Shown: piece after piece, positions 50,735 to 62,539 of the stretch
Layout: each line of letters begins with the position of its first letter
Numbering within the stretch: the stretch's first letter is position 1
From: Atriophallophorus winterbourni
Taxonomy: Eukaryota; Platyhelminthes; Trematoda; Plagiorchiida; Microphallidae
Length of the DNA stretch: 64,000 nt
Direction: 5' to 3'
Assembly (NCBI GenBank): GCA_013407085.1
Contig: JACCGJ010020600.1
Location: 19,518 to 83,517 of the forward strand
Notes under the pieces: model-generated
Database searches by the model: none
Told to the model about the DNA's origin: nothing
The model's input: the letters and a program-made list of their open reading frames with translations, nothing else
Program-made: the position numbers and the translations under genes

Positions 50735-51460
50735 ATAATCCTTGGTTGCTGGAACGTTCGAATGCTGTATCAAGCTGGCTCAAGCCATACGTGAGCTCAA
50801 CAGGTATGATCGAGGATACTTGGAATGTCCGAAGTGAGATGGACCAGCTCTGGTCAGCGAAAGCTAGATAGCGGTGAGACTATTATCTGGTCAGGAAGAC
50901 AAGATAACCTCCATCATGGTGGAGTTGGTCAGGTTGCAAGCAGAAAGACAAGCAGTATGATCATGCAATGGAGGTGTGTAAACGAGCGACTCCTATATGC
51001 CAGACTAAACTTGAGCTTTTGCAAACTCGCGATTGTGGTAGCATACGCTCCAACAGAAGATGCAGCCCAAGAGGAGAAATCCAGATTTTACGAAGCCATG
51101 CAATTAGTCTTGGGGGTCATCCCAAAGCACGACCTACTGGCGATAATGGGAGATTTCAACGCTAGAACCGGAACTGTAAATACGGGGAGGGAGCGTACCA
51201 TGGGAGTGCATGGTTTTGGCCTACATAATGATAATGGGAAGAGGCTACTTGACTTCCGCGAACAGAACGATCTTGTCGTTGGAGGCACCCTATTCCCCCA
51301 TAAAAACATCCATAAAATAACATGGTCTTCTCCGGACGCAGCACAGAAAGTCAAATTGATCACATGATGATAAATGGTAAATGAAGGCGCTCGTTACAAG
51401 ATGTGAGGATCATGCGTGGTGCCGATATTGGTAGCGACCATTTCTTGGTTGTGGGAAAGA
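50735..51460 (+). pseudogene. RTE-F endonuclease
   Basis: LGCWNVRMLYQAG (near 50740), SEVRWTSSGQRKL (Glu position), VVAYAPTEDA, LLAIMGDFNARTG (intact GDFNA, near 51140), ITWSSPD and, after a frame change at 51365, ADIGSDHFLVVGKM (SDH, 51420). It is close to a complete APE domain. Confidence 0.82.
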
Positions 51461-51738
51461 TGTGTTTAAAACTGATAAGGGCAAATATCGGAATTCAGCG
51501 CAGCCCACGATTGAATGTGAATAAGCTGAGCGATGACGCCACGAGGAAAGCTTTTGGCAACATCCTGAGAGAGGAAATCAGCGCCCGGCCCAAGGATTCA
51601 ATGACGATTGATGTTTTCAACCGCACACTAAAGGCCTTCGGAGAAAAAGTCCTCGGGTACAGACAGAGGGACAAAGCCTCGTGGATCTCGTAGAAAACCT
51701 GGCAACTCATAGAAGAGAGAAAAGATGTAAAGAAACGC

Positions 51739-53570
51739 ATGCTGAGCAAGAAACCGTCTAATGAAAGGAATGTCATCACTGAAGAGTATAGAATGAAAGA
51801 TAAAGAGGTTAAAAAATCAGCGAGGAAGGACAAAAGACGGTATGTGGAAAACTTGACACAACAAGCAGAAGAGGCGTGCCGAATGAATGATTTGAGAACG
51901 TTATATCAGATTAATCGAAAGCTCTGTAATCGTAGTCAGGCAAGCAATCAACAAGTGAGGACCCAGGGTGGAGATGTAATAACTGATGCGAAAGAAGATT
52001 TAGTCAGATGGCGAGAACATTTTGAGCTCATCATAAACCGCCCACCGCCTCAAACCAACGTCGTTATACCTGAGGCAGCTACAGACCTCGACGTCAATAC
52101 AGACCCCATCAGCCTCCAAAAGGTGCAATTTGCTATCCAGAGGTTGATAAATTGGAAGGCACCAGGTGACGATGGAGTGTATGCCGAACTGCTCAAGGCG
52201 GAAACCGAAGAGACGCCGAAAGTTTTGCGAGACCTATTCTAGGACATCTGGGATACTGAGCAGATACCGGACGCCTGGCGTTCGGGTACTATAATCAAAC
52301 TTCACAAGAAAGGTGACTTGAGCTACTGCACCAATTAGCGAGGTATTACGCTTCTATCAGTCACGAGCAAAGTATTCTGCCGCATCATTCTCCGACGTGT
52401 CTCCAATGCAGTTGAATCCATTTTACGACAAGAGCAAGCCGGATTCAGGAAAGGAAAATCTTGCATTGACCAAATCTTTGTCCTCCGTCAGATCCTGGAG
52501 CAGACACATGAATGGAATGCAGAGCTATGTGTGGCCTACATCGACTTCCAGAAGGCCTTCGATAGCGTTCACCGACCAGTGTTATGGAAAATCCTCCGTC
52601 ATTATGGTATACCATCAAATATATTAAATCTCATAAAAGCCTTTTATAAGAAGTTTGAATGCCAAGTCGCTCACAATGGAATGCTCACTGAGAATTTTGA
52701 GGTTCGTACGGGAGTGAGGCAAGGATGTATCCTCTCACCGATACTCTTCTCTCTAACAATCGACTGGATTATGAGACAGGTGACCAATGGCAGGGCAGCA
52801 GGCATTCCATGGACCCCAGCGGGACTGCTAGAAGACTATGCGGATGATATTGCCCTCTTGGCATGCAAGATCAGTGACATCCAGAACAACAGCGATCGAC
52901 TATCGGTAATTGGCATGACGGTGGGTTTAGAAATTAACGATGGCAAATCGGAGGTAATGCGGAAGAATGTTCCGGAGCAACCCCCAGTGTTCGTGGACGG
53001 TCAACCGCTCAGTGAGGTTACAGATACAGTCTACCTTGGGAGTAAACTGACTGTAAATAATGACTGTGAAGATGAGGTAAAAAGAACGATCGGGAAGGCG
53101 AACCAAGCATTCTGCATGCAGGATTCCATTTGGAAACCCTCCGCTCTCAGCATTAACACGAATATCAGACTCTTCAAGAGCAACGTTCTGAGTGTGTTGC
53201 TGTATGCATCGGAATGCTGGAAGTCGACCGCTGCCATTCAGTGCAGAATGAACGTGTTTCAAACTAAGTGCTTGAGAAGGATTCTACGGATTTTTTGGCC
53301 ACACCATTTCGAATGAAGAGCTCCTGCGAAAAACTGGTCTGGAGGTAGTATCTACTGTAGTCAAAAGGCGACGGTGGAGATGGTTCGGTCATGTCTGCAG
53401 GATGGATCCCAGTTCGCATACGAAGGTAGCCATTCACCGGCTTCCGCAAGGTAAACGAAAAAGGGGACGGCCCAAGGAAACTTGGCGCAGAACGTTGGAA
53501 CGCGAACTACATGGACAAGGATTCACGGTGCAGACGGCAACGGAAGCAGCGGCAGACCGGAACTGCTAGC
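51739..53570 (+). pseudogene. RTE-F reverse transcriptase and C-terminal segment
   Basis: Linker with KDKRRYVENLTQQAEEACR. RT blocks: NWKAPGDDGVYAELLKAE, GTIIKLHKKGDL-like, AYIDFQKAFDSVHRPVLWK (catalytic Asp, 52535), RTGVRQGCILSPILFSL, LEDYADDIALLA (YADD, 52840), INDGKSEVM, VYLGSKLTV and LLYASECWK. A frameshift near 53316 leads to RWRWFGHVCRMD and KRGRPKETWRRTLE. Stops at 52240-52242 and 52336-52338 interrupt it. Confidence 0.85.
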
Positions 53571-53643
53571 GTGGGGTTGCCTTCGCCTCATGTGCCACCC
53601 GGCACGGAGACGACTGAGTGAGTCAGTGAGAATGATGAATAAA

Positions 53644-54335
53644 TTAAAACAGAAGACATAGTGTGAAATTACTTTGGGTCTAAAGTCAGGAGCGGGCATA
53701 CGAAACGCCTCGAAGAAACACATGTACTTACATTAGTATATCACTATGATGGTGAATCCAATTTGGGTTATCCTGTATCAGAAAAGTTTCCCTCTACCTA
53801 GCAGTCGGGATTTAAATAGAAATCCTGCATCTGATCAGGTTTGCATTTCGTCGAAAGTAGCTGAGAGGATTAGAAGAGCTGTTTCAAGGTAATGCACATC
53901 AATCAACTACATCAAAAACGTATTTAAAAGGCAATGAACAAACTGAGAGATTCGCTCCTTGAAGAATTGTTTTAACCAAAAGATTAATGATAAAAAAGCG
54001 AACAATTTACAACATCAGAAGATGATGTTATGAATAGAATTGTGAAAATTTATAGTATATAACAAGTAGAGTATATCAAAATTATGGCTCACAAATAATG
54101 TTCGTTGCATATGTAGGTCCAATATCGCTTTAAACTTCGCCAAACAAGGAGAGTCCATCACAAACATGTTTATATACCAGGCTTATACCAAGCATTGCCA
54201 TGTTTACACGCACATATACGCGTACTGCTCCAAAGAGTCTTTTTGGACGCTGCTTGGTGTTTATTACTTTCAAGTTTAATGACAAATCAATGATAATGAT
54301 GGTTGTAAAACGTCTCCATTATTTCCTGAGCTGAT
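53644..54335. other. No gene recognised
   Basis: A+T-rich sequence between RTE-F and CR1-delta. I see nothing that can be named. Confidence 0.4.
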
Positions 54336-54505
54336 GTGATTCAAAGTGATTCAAAGTTGTAATAGTCTAAAAAGCATTTAGCTTAACAATATCCATAAGA
54401 TGGAGTTATGAGGTATATACAATAAAAAAGAAGAACAGGGAAACTCACGTAGTATAAATCGTACCAAAATTTGGGTTTTCTCTCAAGTGTTTGTCCAAAT
54501 TAGCT

Positions 54506-55129
54506 TTAAAAATATCCATCGCATATAGTCTCCGGCACAATTGGTGCTGACAATGATTTCGATAAGGCGCCATCAACTCTGACTTGGGCACTCCTGTCGC
54601 GTGAATAGTTTTCTAGCCAAGCAAGAAGTTTTCCTGTTATCCCGTGCAATTCAAGTTTCTGGATTAAAATACTATGATTGACGCGGTCGAAAGCCTTTGA
54701 CATGTCTAAAAAGCATGCGTGGATGGAGTAACCATTGTCCACACACTCAGTCCAGTCGTTTAAGGTGAGTAAGAGGTTAGATAGACATGAGTGATGTTTC
54801 CTGAAACCGTGCTGTTCAGTCGCAAGCACTCTATTGTTTTCGAGGTGATGGGTGATCTTTTCCGCTACTAAACTCTCTAGCACTTTAGAAATTACTGGCA
54901 ACAACGTAATTGGTCTATAGTTCGCAGCGTCATATCGACTCCCGCCCTTGTAGATTGGTGTGATGATGCCAGATTTCCATTCCGCAGGAACGATGCTATT
55001 TTCGAGCGAAATTTGGAATAACGTGCTGAGTGGACCACACAATGAGGATGCGCATCGATTGAGGATAAAAGGAGTGATTCCATCTGCTCCTGGTGACTTT
55101 GCGGTATTCAAACGAAGAAGTCTGAGCAT
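54506..55129 (-). pseudogene. CR1-delta reverse transcriptase fragment
   Basis: LNTAKSPGADGITPFILNRC, SGIITPIYKGGSRYDAANYR, TEQHGFRKHHSCLSNLLL, ACFLDMSKAFDRVNHSIL (catalytic Asp) and RSAQVRVDGALSKSLSAPIV. It breaks before the FADD box; the catalytic YADD/FADD segment is absent. Confidence 0.82.
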
Positions 55130-55419
55130 GACACACTCATTGTTTACTGAGATTTCATTTAGTATTTCATTGGAAAAGCCGACTTAGTAACGAAATCATA
55201 TCTATTGCTCCTTTGTTGTCGCATTGAATCACCACTAATCACCAAAGATGCACCACTAACCAAATTTGACTTTTGTGGTGTTTTATCGGCGTTTGCTATA
55301 TCGCTGATTTCCGCTACGGGCGATGATGCACGCAAAACCTGTTCATTCGTGATTATAGCAATTTCAACTCGCTGTAGACTTTGCTCTAGAGCAGACATTC
55401 GTTTTTTTCAATTTTGTCT

Positions 55420-55908
55420 TTAAAATCTAGATTTCTCTAAATCCATTGATGATATTGTTCTACAAACGGTGTCTTTAGTGTTGTGGCGAACGCCTTCATT
55501 GGATTGTCTGCAGTTAATACAAACATAACAAACAGAAGGATGTTTCTCGTCGTTCACAAAACGCACACAGTCATCAGTCAAATTGTTATCACATGACGCG
55601 TGTTGACGGAACCCGCAAAAAGCACATTTAACTGAAACGCTATCAACGCTTACCGGGGTTAGACATGTGATGCAGAGGTCACACAGATCCCGTGTCGCGG
55701 TCACAGCTGGATCGATCGATTTCTTTGTTTTGGCGGTGGACCTCGTTACACGTTCGCACATGTTCGTGGGCTGCGTATGGCTTGCCGGTTGATCGATAAC
55801 TGGTGTTTTGCGAGTTGAGTGAGCTGCCAGTTGTTGCTGGCGTGGTTTCGGCATTGAACAAATAATCCGCAATAACTCGGTGATTACAGAAGATAGAATA
55901 TGGAGCAA
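55420..55908 (-). pseudogene. CR1-delta ORF1, PHD-like zinc finger
   Basis: 162 aa with a Cys/His array: CDLCITC (about residue 76), VKCAFCGFRQHASC and VCYVCINC. The spacing resembles a PHD finger (C4-H-C3), which is known from ORF1 of some CR1 LINEs. The first part is basic and polar (VTRSTAKTKKSID). The next ORF1 part is in another frame (55159-55398, LEQSLQRVEIAIITNEQ, helical). It could bind nucleic acid or chromatin; that is inference. Confidence 0.62.
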
Positions 55909-56360
55909 GGTGTCAAAACCTGTAGCTCAATGTGATGTTTCTAATGATAGCAAAATCAACAGGGTAGCTTGTTCTGCGAAAATCTTTGTACGCGTGAACA
56001 AATTGGCCTTTTCCGTCAAAACTGGTAACTTTGCTGTAGTTCGACTTGAGCGATCGAAATCCGATATGCGTCGTCGAGTGATAGACAGAATACTTTAAAC
56101 GGTATAAATCCGAGCAGATGCAACGAAGATATGGACAAAAATGTCAGAGCAACGAAAAATGCGACCGCACGCGGACACGTTCCATAATGATGGTGAGTTC
56201 ACAAAAATCCCATCGATTGGCGGTAATAAGAGCTTGAAGTTCACATAGTTGCATATTTTCGTTGACTATTCTTTACTGGCCCTATTGATAGATATAATCA
56301 ACTGTCCTGACAACATGGTCACCCAATCAGAGTGAAGCTGTATAAGAAACATATTCGATC

Positions 56361-56821
56361 ATGGCATCTAATCGCAATCTCATCATCCTCGGAGTTCCAG
56401 AACTGGCAGACAATCCTGAGGCTAACGAGCGAGCTGAGCATGACTACAGGCAATGGAGTTTTCTGGCTGATACCATTTTCGTCGAAAAGGCCGTTGTCGT
56501 GGATACTTTTAGACTGCCTTCCTCAGCAAATACAAAGGTAATGGGCCACGTCCATTAAAAATAAACTTCCTAATGAGTACTATGGTTGATACTGTACGTT
56601 CCAACTGGAAAAGCTGGAAACACAAAATCCCAAAAGGTGTCATCCTTAGCGATCACATAAACACTGATATAAATGCAGCCCATTCTGCATTAAATACTGT
56701 CAGGATTGATGGAGCCCTATCAACTGAACCAAGAAATGAATCTTCAGCTGGGACACAAAATCAGCAATCGAACGCAAAGCCACCCCAAATGACTCCCGAG
56801 AGTGGACTGAAGCCAGATTGA
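56361..56821 (+). pseudogene. CR1-epsilon ORF1, C-terminal part
   Basis: SNRNLIILGVPELADNPEAN, HDYRQWSFLADTIF and VDTFRLPSSANTK, a frame change near 56555, then MSTMVDTVRSNWKSWKHKIP. It matches the minus-strand ORF1 at 61850-62317 and CR1-alpha 6555-6700. A conserved block of this kind resembles the RRM-like ORF1 of LINEs, but I cannot confirm the fold. Confidence 0.6.
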
Positions 56822-56932
56822 GAAATTTTTTTGGCCAAAAGAGGACTCGATTTGCGCCTCTCAACCTGAAACGACCGATATGCTACTTAACTTGTCAAAA
56901 AACAGAACAGTGCCGACTCTTTCAGGGTCGGC

Positions 56933-58501
56933 GTGACAATGACGGTTGTCTCAGATTATGACATCACACGACACCATCCATCTTTGCTTACCAAAACTGT
57001 TCTTGGATGCCTCTATACCAATGCCCAATGCTTGATTAACAAATTTTCCGAACTTGTCGCTCGGTTTGAGACTAAACGACCTCAGCTAATTGCCATTACC
57101 GAAACTTGGCTGAGCCCGGAAATCCACGATTGTGAGTTAGAGATTGCTGGCATGTCACTGCTCCGCCGAGACCGTGCGTCACGTGGAGGAGGTGTGGCAC
57201 TCTATTATGATCAGAGACTCAAGTGCAAAGAAATGACGGATTCCGACTTGGTGCTCCAGGACACGCTATGGTGTTTGTTGACAACGACTACAGGCGACGA
57301 TTGCACAATCGGCGTAATTTATCGCCCACCAGCAGCCCCGGATGTGTATAATACGAATCTACTCGTCAAGCTACGATTGATTGCCTCGAGATATCATACC
57401 AGAATCTTGATCATGGGAGACTTTAATCTGCCTAACTTACTGAAGACGAACAAAATTTCTCACACCTCCACTGCTGCCATCTTTCAGCAGCTGTTTGACG
57501 AAATTCCTTTGTATAATCACGTTGAAAGCAATACAAGATACAGAGGGAGAGATATGCCGTCAATGCTCGATCTTATCTTGACAACTGAAGAGGACTCCGT
57601 CGAAAGCATTACATACGATTGTCCGCTAGGTTCGAGCGACCATTTGGTCTTGAATTTTGACTACCTATGTCGAGCAGAGCGAACAAACGATAGAACAAAA
57701 TTCATCAGAAAGGTATGCCTATCAAAATTATCAAACGCCCTAAGTTTGATTAACAATTGGCAAATTGAAGGCATAGGAGTAAAAGAGCAGTGGTGTAGCA
57801 TTTTGACCAATCTAAACCGGGAAATCAACTCAAACTCAGCATTCGTACCAAAACAGTGTGGAAAGGCATTCGAATTTAAAATCCGCAGTCGCACTCGGAA
57901 ATGGATTAAACTGCGAAATAAGGCTTGGATAAACCATCGCCGGTTAACCACCGATGCCACATGGGAGATCTTTAGAAAATTAAGAAACCAGGTCATTAAA
58001 TTTATTGCTGAAGACAAAATACAGTATCAAGCTGTCATAATGTCTAAAATGGAACGGAATCCCAAGCTTCTTTACCAGATTGTGAACAAGCAGTGTTCAG
58101 TGAAACCAGGAGTTGCGGCCTTGCGGACGCCCACTGGAATGACCACAAATGCAGCTGACACCGCGGATGCTTTGGTAAATTATTATGCTACAGTATTTTG
58201 TCCAAAGGAAAGCGTGGATATACAAATGGATCCAGAAATAACGCATCCTCTACCATTGGACACAATAACCATCACCAAAGAAGAGGTGCTGGGAACTCTA
58301 CTATCGTTGAATCCCAGAAAATCCCCTGGTTGTGATAAAATTACCCCGAATATACTCAAGCATTGTGCACAATCTCTATGCGGACCTCTAACTCAGTTAT
58401 TCTGCGAATCGTTGTCGCAAAGTGTCATACCGACTGAATGGAAATCTGGTATAATCTCCCCGATTTTCAAAGGCGGGGTGCGTTCGGAGCCCGCAAATTA
58501 A
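56933..58501 (+). pseudogene. CR1-epsilon ORF2: endonuclease, linker and RT start (522 aa open)
   Basis: A long open frame. APE endonuclease: CLYTNAQCLINKFSELVARF, IAITETWLSPE (catalytic Glu), GGGVALYYDQRL, TIGVIYRPPAAPD, ILIMGDFNLPNLL (GDFN), MLDLILTTEED and GSSDHLVLNFD (SDH), so all catalytic motifs are intact. Then LRNQVIKFIAEDKIQYQ linker and RT blocks KSPGCDKITPNILKH and GIISPIFKGGVRSEPAN, ended by TAA at 58499-58501 where NYRxV would follow. One stop separates it from 58514-59113. Confidence 0.88.
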
Positions 58502-58513
58502 AGACATGTTACT

Positions 58514-59090
58514 TTGTTGTCCGCCGTATCCAAGGTACTCGAAAGGATCGTGGCAAACAAACTGAGCAAATACCTTAAGGAAAATATGCTATTTTCGGGA
58601 GCCCAACACGGTTTTAGAAGGGGATACTCCTGCCTTACTAACCTTCTCCTTATCCTTGACGACTGGACTGGAGCAGTCGATGCTGGGGATACTATCCATG
58701 TATGTTACCTCGATATGTCGAAAGCATTTGACCGTGTAAACCACAGTATTCTCTTGCAGAAGCTGGAACGTTGTGGTATCACTGGCAGTCTGTTAGCATG
58801 GTTAGAAAATTACCTGACTGATCGGTTTGTTCAAGTCTCTGTGGACGGTGCTCTATCGAAGTCGGTAGCCGTGACAAGTGGAGTGCCTCAGGGATCCGTC
58901 CTCGGACCAATCCTCTTCGCGCTTTATGCTAATGACATACCAGCTCTCATCAAATGCAAGATCGTACTGTTCGCGGACGATATAAAAGTTTGGTCTAAGA
59001 TAAGTAAGTCGGAGGACTGCGAACTGCTCCAGAAGGATCTGGACAACCTCCAGGCTTGGTCCCTAAAAAATCGCATATTTTTCAATTTCC
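58514..59090 (+). pseudogene. CR1-epsilon ORF2: RT core
   Basis: LSAVSKVLERIVANKLSKYL, AQHGFRRGYSCLTNLLLIL, VCYLDMSKAFDRVNHSILL (catalytic Asp), TSGVPQGSVLGPILFALY and VLFADDIKVWSKI (FADD, 58970). It breaks off at 59090. Confidence 0.87.
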
Positions 59091-59845
59091 AAATTTGCCG
59101 AACTTGTCGCTAGGTTTGAGACTAAACGACCTCAGCTAATTGCTATTACCGAAACTTGGCTGAGCCCGGAAATCCACGATTGTGAGTTAGAGATTGCTGG
59201 CATGTCACTGCTCCACCGAGACCGTGCGTCACGTGGAGGAGGTGTGGCACTCTATTATGATCAGAGACTCAAGTGCAAAGAACTGACGGATTCCGACTTG
59301 GTGCTTCAGGACACGCTATGGTGTTTTTTTGACAACGACTACAGGCGATGATTGCACAATCGGCGTAATTTATCGCCCACCAGCAGCCCCGGAAGTGTAT
59401 AATACGAATCTACTCGACAAGCTACGCTTGATTGCCTCGAGATATCATACCAGAATCTTGATCATGGGAGACTTTAATCTGCCTAACTTGCTGAAGACGA
59501 ACAAAATTTCTCAGACCTCCACTGCTGCCATCTTCCAGCAGCTCTTTGACGAAATTCCTTTGTATAATCACGTCGAAAGCAATACAAGATACAGAGGGAG
59601 AGATATGCCTTCAATGCTCGATCTTATCTTGACAACTGAAGAGGACTCCGTCCAAAGCATTACATACGATTGTCCGCAAGGTTCGAGCAACCATTTGGTC
59701 TTGAATTTTGACTACATATATCGAGCAGAGCGAACAAAAGATACAACAAAAATCATCAGAAAGGTATGTCTATCTAAATTATCAAATACCCTAAGTTTGA
59801 TTAATGATTGGCAAATTGAAGACATCGGAGTGAACGAGCAGTGAT
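59091..59845 (+). repeat. Partial duplicate of CR1-epsilon endonuclease
   Basis: About 750 bp repeating 57046-57795 with only a few percent differences. It is joined directly to the RT of CR1-epsilon. A one-base gain in the T run near 59325 shifts the frame; 59329-59844 stays open (TTTGDDCTIGVIYRPP to GVNEQ). The joint has short microhomology (AAATTT). Confidence 0.82.
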
Positions 59846-59847
59846 CT

Positions 59848-59945
59848 AGCAATTTGTAGATGCTGTGCGAGTTTGTTTTACTTGGAACAATCCACCCGAT
59901 TATGCTGTAAACTCACCAAATCATCAGATTTTCAAGAGAAGTCTT
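59848..59945 (+). pseudogene. CR1 ORF2 C-terminus scrap
   Basis: Reads VDAVRVCFTWNNPP, then FKRSLDAF, as in VRVCFTWNSLP..DFKAKLDRF at 47.8 kb. It ends at the junction with the minus-strand copy. Confidence 0.5.
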
Positions 59946-60173
59946 GATGCATTTTGACCCCTAACACGTGCATCAGTAATATTCCCGTTATTCCATAGGA
60001 TTCGAGCCTTTTAATTAAGATGTCATGGTTGACTCTATCGAAAGCTTTGGAAATATCGATGTAGCAAGCATGTACAACCTCACCTTCGTCTAGTGCCTTG
60101 GTCCAATCGTCGAACGTTGTAAGAAGGTTAGATAAACAACAACGACCTCTTCGAAAACCGTGTTGTGCTGCGG

Positions 60174-61121
60174 TCAAAATATTTTGGTTTTCAAAATGTT
60201 CTCTATGCGCGCAGTCACAATGCGTTCCATTAATTTGGAGATCACCGGAAGTAACGTTACCGGTCTATAGTTTGCTGTGTCTGAACGGCTACCGCCTTTA
60301 TAAATAGGAGTTATCATCCCTGCTTTCCATTGCGGTGGTATTTTTCCTTCATTTAAGCTGAGATTGAATATGCGAGTGAGAGGAGCAGTCAAAGCAACGC
60401 GACACCTGCGAAGTACGGCGGGGGTAATTTTGTCTGCGCCAGGGGACTTCTTTTCGTTTAGTCGACAAAGTTCCCGCCCAACCATGTATTCGTTGATAGT
60501 CATTTCACTTAATAATTCGAAATGTGGCGAACTTGATGAAACTTGATATGGTATACAACGCTTGGGATTGAAGACAAATGAGTAAAACGTTGCTAAAGCA
60601 TCGGCGGTATCTTGGGCAGTGTGGGTCAATCCATGAGGTGTTAGTACAGAGAATACACCTGGTTTGATCTTTGATCGTTCATTTACTATCTTGTAGAGAA
60701 GCTTAGGATTCTTTTCCATTCTCTTAAGCAAGTTCCATTGGAATTGCATGCGATCTTCTCTTACAAGAGTCGTGACGTTATTCCGTATCTTACAGAATCG
60801 CTTCCAAGTTTCTTCCGTACCAAACTTCTTATGAGTTACCCAAGACTCTCGCTTAACAGCTAACCATTTCTTCGTTCTACTCCGAATAACAAACTGGTTG
60901 TTGTAGCTGCATTTGTGTGGTACAAAAATCGAGTTTTCGTAAATCTTCGAATTGAGATAATTTAGAAACGAATTGTAATATGAGCCAGGATCCATTGAAT
61001 CAAACTCATGAGTGTATGCATCCCGGAGACTGATATTTAAGGATTCAAATTGTATTTTCCTTATGACTTTCGTCTGTTCACACAATCGTTCCGCACTACA
61101 TACATGATCAAACAAAAGCAC
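60174..61121 (-). pseudogene. CR1-zeta linker and RT start
   Basis: 315 aa open: IRSRTKKWLAVKRESWVTHK, LLKRMEKNPKLLYKIVNERS, EKKSPGADKITPAVLRRC and ITPIYKGGSRSDTANYRPVT. It continues in the next frame (59932-60177) with AAQHGFRRGRCCLSNLL and YIDISKAFDRVNHDIL (catalytic Asp), then ends. Confidence 0.85.
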
Positions 61122-61149
61122 AACATGATCACTCTTCCCCAGTGGTGCC

Positions 61150-61760
61150 AGGTATTGTATACCCTCTACTGCGGTTACCTCAGGCGTTAAGACAAGGTCA
61201 AGGGTTGAAGTTTAGTCAAGACCCCGCCAGCGAGTTGGCTGGTTAACGTGATTGTGTAGTGAAGCAAATTCTATGACCTCCTTGAATTTATGTTCAAGCG
61301 AATGCAGGGGGTGCTCGCCTCTCGAAAACAGATAGGGAGATTAAAATCGCCAATGATCAGCAATTGCATAGTCTGGTATCTTGTGATGTGTTGCAATGAT
61401 TCGATGAATTTATCATTGTATGAGCTTTCGGATGATGGCGAGCGTTAAATGATGCCGATCGTACATTCATCTCCATTGTCTAGTTTTACTGAACACCACA
61501 TCGTATCAGGAAGGCTGAGGTCAGGATGATCGATGACGTTACACTGCGCTAAACGTTCGTGATAGTAGACTGCAACTCCACTACCAGATCTTCGATCACG
61601 ATCGCGACGAAGTAGTGACATTTTCGGAATCAAAAGCTCAGCATCAGTCATGCAGGGCTGGAGCCAAGTCTCTGTAACTGCAACCAAATCGGGTGAAGGT
61701 CTATCACAAAGCTCACATAGTTCAGCTTTAATTTGTTAGTTAAACACTGTGCATTTGTAT
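61150..61760 (-). pseudogene. CR1-zeta endonuclease, broken
   Basis: CIYTNAQCLTNKL, VAVTETWLQPCM (Glu), SLLRRDRDRRSGSGVAVYYH and DECTIGII, then stops. LLIIGDFNLPI (GDFN, near 61345) is in another frame. The SDH block is not clear. Confidence 0.72.
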
Positions 61761-61849
61761 ATATGCACCTGATCGTATTTGTCTTACACAATGTCGAATC
61801 GTGTACTGTAGCTATTGGTCCGACGCGCGATGAGTTTGAAACTTTTGAG

Positions 61850-62524
61850 CTACTTATTGCGCGCTGACAGTTTGAAACAATATTTGGTTCCCTGTATGAC
61901 GTATTTGGTCTGACTCGGTTTGAGCCGACCATACGACGTTTTTGATGCATCGATTTCTTCCATTTCGGTGGGAACGCTATCATCTGCTGTCCCCAGACGA
62001 GGATGTGTTTCGATCATGGTACTTGGTTTGGGTGGACTAAGTCTAATGTCCTTCGGTAAAGCTCTTTTCGCTTTTTTCCATTCGGACTTTAAAATCTCAG
62101 CCATGTCGTTAGTTAAAAACGTAATCCTCAGTGGTTTCGGACCATCTCCTTTACATTTTGGTGAAAAAGGCACCCGAAAAGTTTCAGTGACCACAACATT
62201 TGAAATATCAAGCGAACACGCAATGTAGCGCCACTGCTTGAAGTCGTGCTCTGCGGCTTCCTGAACCGATGCTTGGGAGGTATTTTCTGGTACCCCAAGT
62301 AGAACTATACTTCGCAAGACCGTTTTTTCCTTATTGTTTTAAGTACCCTTTCTTTCCCACCATGGTACATCGGGATATAACCGGCACTTTGAATTGGGAT
62401 CCTTCTTTAGTAGGTACGAATTTAGCAGTATGTTCTTGATATCAGTCTTGCACTTCAGTGTAACCCTTAGTAAGCGAGGTTGATCAATATGAGCTGAGTT
62501 GGAGTGGCGAGTTAGACGAATCAA
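61850..62524 (-). pseudogene. CR1-zeta ORF1
   Basis: MIRLTRHSNSAHIDQPRLLR (62524-62339), a stop, then SIVLLGVPENTSQASVQEAA, HDFKQWRYIACSLDISNVVV, GPKPLRITFLTNDMAEILKS and EWKKAKRALPKDIRLS (62317-61850). This is the most complete ORF1 of the CR1 copies. One frame break separates it into two parts. Confidence 0.7.
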
Positions 62525-62539
62525 TTTGCCAGGAATAAC

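Larger units (their letters stand above)
50521..53628 (+). mobile_element. RTE-F LINE, near full length, 15-bp TSD
   Basis: 3108 bp bounded by the exact 15-bp duplication AGAATGATGAATAAA (50506-50520 and 53629-53643), inserted at the Penelope flank. It contains APE endonuclease (50735-51460), linker (51500-52100) and RT with C-terminal segment (52140-53570). It ends with hairpin ACTGA/TCAGT (53613-53627). A few stops and frameshifts (near 50790, 51365, 51690, 52242, 52337, 53316) make it inactive, but it is well preserved. A 5'-only copy is at 41190-41439. Confidence 0.92.
54336..55908 (-). mobile_element. CR1-delta LINE with internal deletion
   Basis: Minus-strand CR1. ORF1 with a zinc-finger region (55420-55908) and a second ORF1 segment (55159-55398) are followed directly by RT (54506-55129), with no endonuclease. 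The 3' end carries a tandem tail (ACTTTGAATC twice, complement-side 54337-54360) and a 3' UTR block shared with 47640-47690. The join near 55130-55160 removes roughly the whole endonuclease and linker. Confidence 0.8.
55880..59090 (+). mobile_element. CR1-epsilon LINE
   Basis: Plus-strand CR1: ORF1 pieces (55880-56098, 56361-56821), ORF2 endonuclease and RT start (56933-58501), RT continuation (58514-59090). It ends abruptly inside the RT at about 59090, where a second copy of the endonuclease begins. It shares its 5' region with CR1-delta in head-to-head orientation around 55890. Confidence 0.85.
59932..62524 (-). mobile_element. CR1-zeta LINE, 3' truncated
   Basis: Minus-strand CR1 with ORF1 (62524-62339 and 62317-61850), endonuclease (61760-61150), linker and RT (61121-60174, then 60177-59932). 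It stops before the FADD box. It is head-to-head with CR1-eta at 62525-62540, where ORF1 starts. Confidence 0.85.
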
